Assembly: GCA_014384685.1 (NCBI GenBank)
Contig: JACNFL010000152.1
Location: forward strand, 1-12,994
Origin: Methanobacteriota archaeon
Lineage (GTDB): Archaea > Thermoplasmatota > Poseidoniia > Poseidoniales > Thalassarchaeaceae
Direction of reading: 5' to 3'
DNA: 12,994 nt
Each line of letters begins with the position of its first letter. Positions within the stretch are counted from its first letter, which is position 1. The position numbers and the translations under genes are program-made. Under the pieces are notes generated by a model. It searched no databases. It had not been told where the DNA came from and saw only the letters and a list, made by a program, of their open reading frames with translations. Shown piece after piece: positions 7,901-12,994 of this stretch.

Positions 7901-10900
7901 ACTTGGTCTGAAGTTCACCTACAACAAAGCGGGACTAATTTGGATATGGGTTGGATACCAATTGACCCCTGTCCTCCCGCCGAAGATGTTCAATTCACCA
8001 ATGAGAGTGTGAATCCACTAACACTTGAAAGAGACCTTTCTTCTGGATTGATTTACATCAATGGTTCATTACAGTTCACCAACAACAGCACAGGAGCTGT
8101 TGATGCACTTGTGAATGCGTATCTTGTTTCAGCAAATGATACCACTCCGATGAACCCTTCAATTTTGAATGAAGATTCTCGTATCCGTGCTATTCTGACT
8201 GACCAAAATGGTAACTTCTCAATAAACGGAACTCCAGCGATGATGCCTAGCCCTGGTTACGCAAAAGTGGTTGTTGAGTCTCGACAAGGCGGTTATGTGC
8301 CGTATTCTTACCAAGTATACGCGGTGACGCTGAATATTACCGACGATGTTAATTTCACCTTAACAGGGCCTGAACCGTTGGGTGCCCCGATTGTAGGGGC
8401 TGGTACTACAACTACCATTACTGGTAACATGCTTTGGAATGCGCAACCACAAACGGACCCATCATTGAAAGGCAATTTCACGGTAGAATTGACGTATCCA
8501 TCATCTGTTTTGAGTGCTAATGTGACCTTACAAGCGCCCGTTTGGACAGATGGTTTCTTTTCCTTTGATGTTAACTTGTCAGACCTTGAAACACAAGGTT
8601 TGCGTCAAGCAACAATTTCCTTTGCCGGATGGCATGAGGCCAATTTGAATTTAGGTCTGACTCCGATTTATCATGCACGTCCTGGTTCAATGAATTTCAC
8701 AATGAATGTTTCAGCAGCACCAAATATGACTGCTACAATAGAAGGCCCTGGTGGCAATCATTCGTTGTTAGTAATCAACGAAAATCTCTATGTAAATGGT
8801 ACTGTGGTTACTCGTGGTGCATCACCTGCACCTATGGATGGATACATATCTCTCCTATTGCGAAGTAATGGAAGTAATACAAGTTACAGCAATATCACAA
8901 CTTGGGCAGTAACGAATGGGGTATACAACATAACTTGGAATCTGAATGGCAGTGATGTACCGGTTGGTCCAGGTTATTTGGATGTACAATTATTATTTGG
9001 ACAAGGTATTCCCGGTGCTTCTGACCAAGATGAATTCACGGGATATGGTTTACGAAGTGAAGTTACAATGAGTTTCGGTCTTGGTTCAATAGGTCGCGGC
9101 GAAATGATATCAGTGATGATATCATTGGCGGACCATACTGGTAGCGCTAATCTTCCTTTCAACGGCACCTATCTTATGACATTTGATGGGACTCTTGTCA
9201 ATACTTCAGTTGATCCTGTTGGCGACTGGATTACTAGTGAGTTTACACCCTCCGGAACCCTTGCAGCAGGGGATTATTGGTGGAATATTTCCTACGATGG
9301 ATATCTTGGCGGGAACGCAGGTAGTGAATGGTTCAAGCCATCAAATGCTAGTGGGCTTCTCCTTGTTACTGGGACTGCAACTTTGTCAATCAATCTCGCT
9401 CAAGAGTGGACTCACTTAGGTGGCACTACAGTAATTTCAGGAACTGTTACTGATGATGTACTAGGTACACCAATTCTATGGAACACCTCAGATGTACGAT
9501 TTTCAATTGCCTTGCCAGGAACAGGTCCTAGTGGCCCCAATGGAGAACCTCCACTACCAATGTTCATACCTCTAGGAAACGCTTTGTCAAATCAGACTAA
9601 TGGAAATTATGCAGTTGTAGTGACTTTACCTTCTGACCTAGCATCAGCAGCTCATAACCTTACAGCAGTACTTGATTTTGATACATTTGCAACAAATCCA
9701 ATTGGCGCATACTACTGGATGGATACTTCACCAGCCGCATTAATTGGACTTGAATCGGAGTTGGTGCTGGAGAGCAACATTACATCAGTTATAGTTGAAG
9801 CAGGAAATTCAATTCCTTACAACATCACAGTTACAGATGTTGGCGATGGTTCCCCAGTTGTCGGAGAAACAGTCAATTTCACATGGGACTGGGGCGGCAC
9901 AAACACATCAATTGGCCAAGTAGTTTCAGGTGCAGATGGTGTGGCAATTCTGAATTGGGTTGTTCCTCCTACAATGGACCCAGGTTACTACGATGTGAGG
10001 ATTTGGATGGCCAACGATACATCCGATCCACTCACTGCTGGTTCAACACGCTGGTGGGGCAATGAAACTTTCATGAATGTCACAGTTCAGGTACCATCTG
10101 ATGTTGTGATATCATCCGTGCCACTGAATGTGACAGCAGGAACTAGTTTCCAATTAGTAGGTACTGTTAATGATGGAAATGACGTATCTCGTCCGTTCAA
10201 TGGGCCAGTTGGAATTGAGGTATTCTTCTTAGGGGATCCGTCTGAAACATTGGTTGCAAGTCATATCACTGCTAACAATGGTTCATTCAACTTATCAGTT
10301 CCAACTGATCCAAATAATGATGGTATTACCAATGGAAACAAGACTCTTGTAGTTTCAGTTCTTGACGGCAGTAATCCATTCTACCTTACCGGTTCAGCAA
10401 GTTCTGGAATGTTGATTATTGGTGTTACTGATTTCGAACAACAGACTCCACTAATTCCGGTGGTTGTTACACGTGGTGAGAACATTAGTTTCGGCGCAGT
10501 ATTGGTTGAAGCATCTGACAATTTCCGGCTAATTACCAACACTACGGTTGCGGCCCAATTCCACGATACTTGGATGCCAGAATCGATGACAGACAGCAAT
10601 GCGACTGCATCGTGGACTTACTCAGTTCCAAACACACAGCCTCTTGGACAGATAACTGTGACAATTTACTACAATGCAACAGGAATTTGGGAAATGCATC
10701 CAACGACTCACCAAATCAGTACAATTAGCGTGCGTTCAATCACCGTACTTGTTGTGGATAACATTAGTGCAAATCCGCTTTCGGGTAGTTCTTTTGATGT
10801 TACAGGAAGCCTAGTTTCTGACAATGGTTCGGGAATCATTGCTAGGGATGGTGCTGGCCTTCTGCCACAAGTGCAGGTTAGTATTGATGGATTCACAAAC

Positions 10901-12994
10901 AATTTCCAAGTTTCTAACGCAATAGCACAACCAAATGGCACATGGACAGCAGTCATTACTTTGGATTCAGACTTCCCACGTGGTTCACATCTGCTAGCTG
11001 CAAGTTATACTCCAACTGTAAATTACTATCTCGGTTCAAACGGTAACAATACATTTGATAGTCGAGGTTATTCTGTAATCAGTATTTTGACACCAGAGAA
11101 TCTCGACCCTGATTACAGAACGGTACGTGGAGATAATGTAAGTGTTCAGGTGATGTTACAAGATAACACACTAGCAGTGATTTCCAATGCTACAATTACT
11201 ATTGAATTCCCTACTCTAAATATTTCAACAACAGTTGTTACTGATATCAACGGAACTGCATGGGCTCTACTCAATGTGCCTGACAATATCGCACCAGGTC
11301 CACTTTCAATTAATGCTAGTTATCTTGGCATGCCTGGAACAACAGGAGTTCTTGGTGATGAGGATACTGTAATGGTCATAATTTTAGCACCAACAGTAAT
11401 CACCATTGATTCTGTAGAGGGTAATTTCATCGCAGGTGACATAATTTGGGTTAATGGAACCCTACTTGATGAGCATGGAAACTTGTTACAGACCGGTGGT
11501 GTGCCAGCAGCCAGTATCTTGCATCTCTCAGTTGATGGCAACGATACGGGTGCTTTCATTGAGTCAAATGCATCTACTGGCACTTACAGCCTGATGTACA
11601 CAATGCCTAGTGAGACAGCTGCTGGAAGTCATCTTGTGACAATTTTCTTCAAAGGCGGATTTATGTGGGTTGATCCAATAGGTCAAGGTGACTCTACCAA
11701 CCCTGAGTATTACCTCAATTCATCTGCTGAACAGTGGGTTAACATCAGTGTTCCAACATACATAGTTCTGCTAGGTGGCGGAGGAGATGTCGATAGAGAA
11801 GGACTACTCATCATTGATGGTACTCTGTTTGATATTGTTGACAACAGGTTAGCAAACGAAACCTTGGAAGTTTGGTTTGACAATGCATGGCTTACAAATG
11901 TTACAACAGACAGTGAGGGCAACTTCCAGGTTTACTATCCTGTGCCAGCGGATTCACTTCTTGGGCCACAGATGATGGAGATGAGATTTACTGGCTCAAC
12001 CTTCTACTTACCTTCTGAAGCGAACACCTCATGGAATGTGTACAGCGCAGTCAATGTAGATATGGTACTGCCATCTGAGATTGCAATAAATGACAATATT
12101 ACAATTCAAGGAACAGTAAGGGATAATCTTCCTGAAGGATGGCTTCTAAATCATTCACTAGAAGTTCGATTCAATGGCACTCTTCTAGGTACAGTATACT
12201 CTGATTCTGATGGAGTTTGGACCATTGAATGGACGATTCCTAACAATATCGGGCTTGGTTCACACCCAGTAGAAATCTATGCTCCAGCCCAAGGTTGGTA
12301 CCGTGAAGCAAGTGCAAATGGAACAATTTGGGTTGCTCATCATTCTGATTTATTGTTAACTAGTGAGGACAACGGTGACGCAACGCGTGGCACATTCTGG
12401 AATGTTTCTGGACGATTGTATGATTCCGACGCAATTGGCTTACCTGGAATTGCAGGGCGAAGTGTTGACATTTTGCTTGACGGAGTCTTTGTTGACACCG
12501 TAACAACTGATTCATTTGGTGAATTTGAACTATTAATTCCAGTGAGTATGGTTTCAGCACGTGGAGAGCACACACTTTCAGCCCACTATGCTGGAGAGGC
12601 ATCATGGCTTGCAACTAACTCAACAACGACTCTAACTACTTGGTCTGATATTGATTGGCAATTGGTTGAAAACGAGAACATCATTGTTCGTTCTTCTTCC
12701 TCTCATCCAATAATAATTGAAGGAAGAATCCTTGAGGTTGGAGGAAGTGGAAATCCAGTAGAGATGCTTGATCTAATCCTCTATTGGAATCAGAGTGACC
12801 TTGGCATTTCCGAGCAAGTTGTATGGATGTCTGATGGTAGTTTCAGTATTCAGTTAACTGCGCCTCAATATATGTCAGCAGGTGACATAACATTGACTCT
12901 AAGGGCTATGGATAATACCTCAAGAAACTACAATGGTGGTCAAATCAACACCTCAATATTTGTGGTAATTCCAGTTGACTTTGAGACTGGCGTG
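4859..12994 (+). CDS. Giant secreted multidomain protein: Ca-binding repeats, transglutaminase-like domain, tandem Ig-like modules (3' end outside window)
   Basis: One stop-free frame of 2712 codons reaches the window edge, so the C-terminus and any anchor are unseen. Order: signal peptide (1-29), thrombospondin type 3-like calcium-binding array (32-445 and 551-741) split by a unique insert (446-550), a TgpA-like flanking region starting with RWRVKTYDFYTGG (763-775), a transglutaminase-like catalytic domain (C972, H1020, D1036), then ~15 Ig-like modules to the edge. The protein is acidic, with about 13 Lys, and all 18 Cys precede residue 1040. It probably works outside the cell as an adhesin or envelope protein whose catalytic domain modifies, crosslinks or cleaves extracellular proteins; the true reaction cannot be read from sequence. 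ATG 4859 is preferred because MRMK followed by a hydrophobic core and an ASA cleavage site makes a compact signal peptide. In-frame ATGs at 4793, 4805, 4811 and 4865 are alternatives. An in-frame TAG at 4787-4789 limits the 5' end. No clear ribosome binding site is present. Confidence 0.95.
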   Translation, partial: MRMKALFLASLMILTSLAALEFAAWEASASTDQDGDGLTCGMEFLLQTQCQDWDSDNDGLPDGWEWQYGLDPNDGSSLGSNGASGDPDGDSMSNLQEYTYLTPVGWDSSNTPNVLDNGVWWNGTVPVRNWNEEGAMQVNQPACGAAGNDGNGSTVILCDEDPMGDICNDGIDNDKDGLVDQADPNKDGDQVCGSNDDDGDGLSDEDPDGWDTDGDGLPDGWEVANGLNATNPTGIDGMMGDPDGDGLVNIQEYVNPSWTTTNGGTPYFMSGNPQTEQATENVNPCNPLFGCLSQTASVDQDTDTDPWDNDTDNDGLEDGWEALTILTDPTAVDTDSDGIEDGIEANVSTYGDPPQHSDPRNNNTDGDQFDDGDEDKNGNGRVDSNETDPTRREDAGDFDNDGIDNWIENLSCTMWNVYDTDFGGVGDGDESNLSHSTDPCMSMIDYSTTLDTAAQAGGYSASLQRLYLTDASGFDSTPIDWRTLNGATGYYNDSSGVLTSFSYGAVVNNVLFGVVTPPPANTVEVISKNGSWCHYEGSNSGSLGTTHSHCDDDYEDSDGDGLADWEETLSIWGWFSISTVYDSDGDGQNDLDEILNSTDPMEPCDNTLDTDGDLLNDYFENTTGCDLMFVPGMGAGNGSTDAYVTDYLDVDTDNGGVIDSQEYLDGTNPQNDPSDDMNPADTDGDGIPDNIENQTGTDWRNPDTDGGGMSDYEECPPQFWQDCHLSPQNPWDPTDDINPNEIAFYANNTTSTGAGVDTDSIHRWRVKTYDFYTGGAYGINTSLVSEQQLSAGDINTYQVANNTFWNSTEMWLLEFLQPIEPGGTLPQPSHTIEYMSWFDSMAELNQTNHTRDIRVSATAVGGMMVSAPEVFYTDAELQSGVEFPSPYATDLPAYFTDYSSLESNVTNITYGVITDSGAVSAWDRVQAIKNYLSEEDTNVTDPDFKLNFDGSGAPNVEDVTRFILDHAREGSCSEYVTIFTTMARIAGIPARTVTGYTGGVWHGTGYMVMGSNWNTWSEVHLQQSGTNLDMGWIPIDPCPPAEDVQFTNESVNPLTLERDLSSGLIYINGSLQFTNNSTGAVDALVNAYLVSANDTTPMNPSILNEDSRIRAILTDQNGNFSINGTPAMMPSPGYAKVVVESRQGGYVPYSYQVYAVTLNITDDVNFTLTGPEPLGAPIVGAGTTTTITGNMLWNAQPQTDPSLKGNFTVELTYPSSVLSANVTLQAPVWTDGFFSFDVNLSDLETQGLRQATISFAGWHEANLNLGLTPIYHARPGSMNFTMNVSAAPNMTATIEGPGGNHSLLVINENLYVNGTVVTRGASPAPMDGYISLLLRSNGSNTSYSNITTWAVTNGVYNITWNLNGSDVPVGPGYLDVQLLFGQGIPGASDQDEFTGYGLRSEVTMSFGLGSIGRGEMISVMISLADHTGSANLPFNGTYLMTFDGTLVNTSVDPVGDWITSEFTPSGTLAAGDYWWNISYDGYLGGNAGSEWFKPSNASGLLLVTGTATLSINLAQEWTHLGGTTVISGTVTDDVLGTPILWNTSDVRFSIALPGTGPSGPNGEPPLPMFIPLGNALSNQTNGNYAVVVTLPSDLASAAHNLTAVLDFDTFATNPIGAYYWMDTSPAALIGLESELVLESNITSVIVEAGNSIPYNITVTDVGDGSPVVGETVNFTWDWGGTNTSIGQVVSGADGVAILNWVVPPTMDPGYYDVRIWMANDTSDPLTAGSTRWWGNETFMNVTVQVPSDVVISSVPLNVTAGTSFQLVGTVNDGNDVSRPFNGPVGIEVFFLGDPSETLVASHITANNGSFNLSVPTDPNNDGITNGNKTLVVSVLDGSNPFYLTGSASSGMLIIGVTDFEQQTPLIPVVVTRGENISFGAVLVEASDNFRLITNTTVAAQFHDTWMPESMTDSNATASWTYSVPNTQPLGQITVTIYYNATGIWEMHPTTHQISTISVRSITVLVVDNISANPLSGSSFDVTGSLVSDNGSGIIARDGAGLLPQVQVSIDGFTNNFQVSNAIAQPNGTWTAVITLDSDFPRGSHLLAASYTPTVNYYLGSNGNNTFDSRGYSVISILTPENLDPDYRTVRGDNVSVQVMLQDNTLAVISNATITIEFPTLNISTTVVTDINGTAWALLNVPDNIAPGPLSINASYLGMPGTTGVLGDEDTVMVIILAPTVITIDSVEGNFIAGDIIWVNGTLLDEHGNLLQTGGVPAASILHLSVDGNDTGAFIESNASTGTYSLMYTMPSETAAGSHLVTIFFKGGFMWVDPIGQGDSTNPEYYLNSSAEQWVNISVPTYIVLLGGGGDVDREGLLIIDGTLFDIVDNRLANETLEVWFDNAWLTNVTTDSEGNFQVYYPVPADSLLGPQMMEMRFTGSTFYLPSEANTSWNVYSAVNVDMVLPSEIAINDNITIQGTVRDNLPEGWLLNHSLEVRFNGTLLGTVYSDSDGVWTIEWTIPNNIGLGSHPVEIYAPAQGWYREASANGTIWVAHHSDLLLTSEDNGDATRGTFWNVSGRLYDSDAIGLPGIAGRSVDILLDGVFVDTVTTDSFGEFELLIPVSMVSARGEHTLSAHYAGEASWLATNSTTTLTTWSDIDWQLVENENIIVRSSSSHPIIIEGRILEVGGSGNPVEMLDLILYWNQSDLGISEQVVWMSDGSFSIQLTAPQYMSAGDITLTLRAMDNTSRNYNGGQINTSIFVVIPVDFETGV
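4952..6193 (+). other. Calcium-binding thrombospondin type 3-like repeat array, first block
   Basis: Residues 32-445 contain repeated Asp-rich loops: DQDGDGL, DSDNDGLPDGWE, DPDGDS, DNDKDGLVD, DTDGDGLPDGWE, DPDGDGLVNIQE, DTDNDGLEDGWE, DTDSDGIEDGIE, DFDNDGIDNW. Such DxDxDG loops bind Ca2+ and stiffen extracellular stalks. Ten cysteines are scattered between the repeats and may form disulfides. One loop is a variant in which Gly-Gly replaces the usual Asp-Gly (DTDFGGVGDGDE). Confidence 0.85.
6194..6508 (+). other. Unrecognised ~105-residue insert within the calcium-binding array
   Basis: Residues 446-550, from YSTTLDTAAQ to GTTHSHC, lack DxDxDG loops and read as a compact globular domain, with alternating hydrophobic strands (SFSYGAVVNNVLFGVV, NTVEVISKNGSW) and two Cys near the end (SWCHY, SHCDD). 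The Asp-rich repeats stop before it and resume directly after it. I do not recognise the fold; it could be a carbohydrate- or ligand-binding domain. Confidence 0.6.
6509..7081 (+). other. Calcium-binding thrombospondin type 3-like repeat array, second block
   Basis: Residues 551-741 resume the Asp-rich loops: DSDGDGLADWEE, DSDGDGQNDLDE, DTDGDLLNDYFE, DTDNGGVIDSQE, DTDGDGIPDNIE, DTDGGGMSDYEE. Two loops again carry the Gly-Gly variant. Spacers such as NSTDPMEP and DGTNPQNDP are typical of this family. Four cysteines occur. The block ends with DPTDDINPNE before the region that flanks the catalytic domain. Confidence 0.85.
7142..7990 (+). other. Transglutaminase-like catalytic domain with TgpA-like flanking region
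   Basis: The region opens with HRWRVKTYDFYTGG (residues 762-775), a pattern found just upstream of the core in TgpA/DUF3488-type transglutaminase-like proteins. The core contains GSCSEYVTIFTTMARIAGIPAR with nucleophile C972, then WSEVHL with H1020, then WIPIDPC with D1036. Triad spacing of 48 and 16 residues is reasonable for the superfamily. The AGIPARTVTGY segment is a hallmark of its central region. Members act as crosslinkers, amidases or proteases; which applies here is unknown. The last Cys of the visible protein is C1038. Confidence 0.88.
8006..12994 (+). other. Tandem Ig-like module array (about 15 modules, continues past the window)
   Basis: After residue ~1050 the protein is a chain of beta-sandwich modules of ~100-115 residues. 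Each has a recurring pattern: an opening G-x-V/I strand (such as VNGTLLDEHG, IDGTLFD, IQGTVRD, VSGRLYD), a central TD-x-x-G-x-F/W turn and a closing strand after a G-x-H or G-x-Y. Late module starts can be placed near residues 2413, 2512 and 2617. The modules have diverged in sequence, so this is old repetition rather than a recent DNA duplication. There are no cysteines and more than 60 N-x-S/T sequons. Such chains serve as stalks or adhesive surfaces. Confidence 0.82.
9103..9126 (+). repeat. 10-bp perfect inverted repeat with GTGA loop inside an Ig-like module
   Basis: AATGATATCA and TGATATCATT form a perfect 10-bp stem around GTGA, a GNRA-type tetraloop in RNA. The same bases contain a direct repeat, ATGATATCA followed by GTG then ATGATATCA, encoding MISVMISL. 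Because TGATATCA is itself a palindrome, a short direct duplication creates the hairpin automatically. Confidence 0.5.

Overview
The window looks like a piece of a planktonic archaeal genome, most likely a Marine Group II/III euryarchaeon (Candidatus Poseidoniia). The grounds are moderate to low GC by eye, GTG and TTG starts, an extremely large acidic secreted protein built from calcium-binding and Ig-like modules, and a membrane-anchored beta-sandwich protein with an NEW3-like domain. No marker gene is present, so this assignment is inference.

Layout: positions 1-140 are a leader/promoter stretch with inverted repeats and a 7-codon upstream ORF. Positions 141-3107 encode a 988-residue surface protein with a signal peptide, beta-sandwich ectodomain, one C-terminal membrane helix and a highly acidic cytoplasmic tail. 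Positions 3108-3258 are a structured leader carrying a 30-codon small ORF and a hairpin that contains the ribosome binding site. Positions 3259-4620 encode a 453-residue NYN/Zc3h12a-type (PIN-fold) ribonuclease with two further small domains that may be LOTUS/OST-HTH-like. Positions 4621-4858 are intergenic, with a terminator-like fold and a weak promoter candidate. From about 4859 to the last base runs one uninterrupted reading frame of 2712 codons that leaves the window without a stop.

The giant protein has, in order: a signal peptide, a thrombospondin type 3-like calcium-binding array interrupted by a ~105-residue unrecognised insert, a TgpA-like flanking region, a transglutaminase-like domain with an intact Cys-His-Asp triad (C972, H1020, D1036), and about 15 tandem Ig-like modules of ~100-115 residues. 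It has only about 13 lysines, its 18 cysteines all lie before residue 1040, and it has more than 60 N-glycosylation sequons after the catalytic domain.

All three genes are on the + strand. The two surface proteins probably contribute to the cell envelope or to adhesion, with the transglutaminase-like domain acting on extracellular protein or peptide substrates. The ribonuclease between them is cytoplasmic, and any link to the surface proteins is unproven. No tRNA, rRNA, CRISPR array or mobile element was seen.
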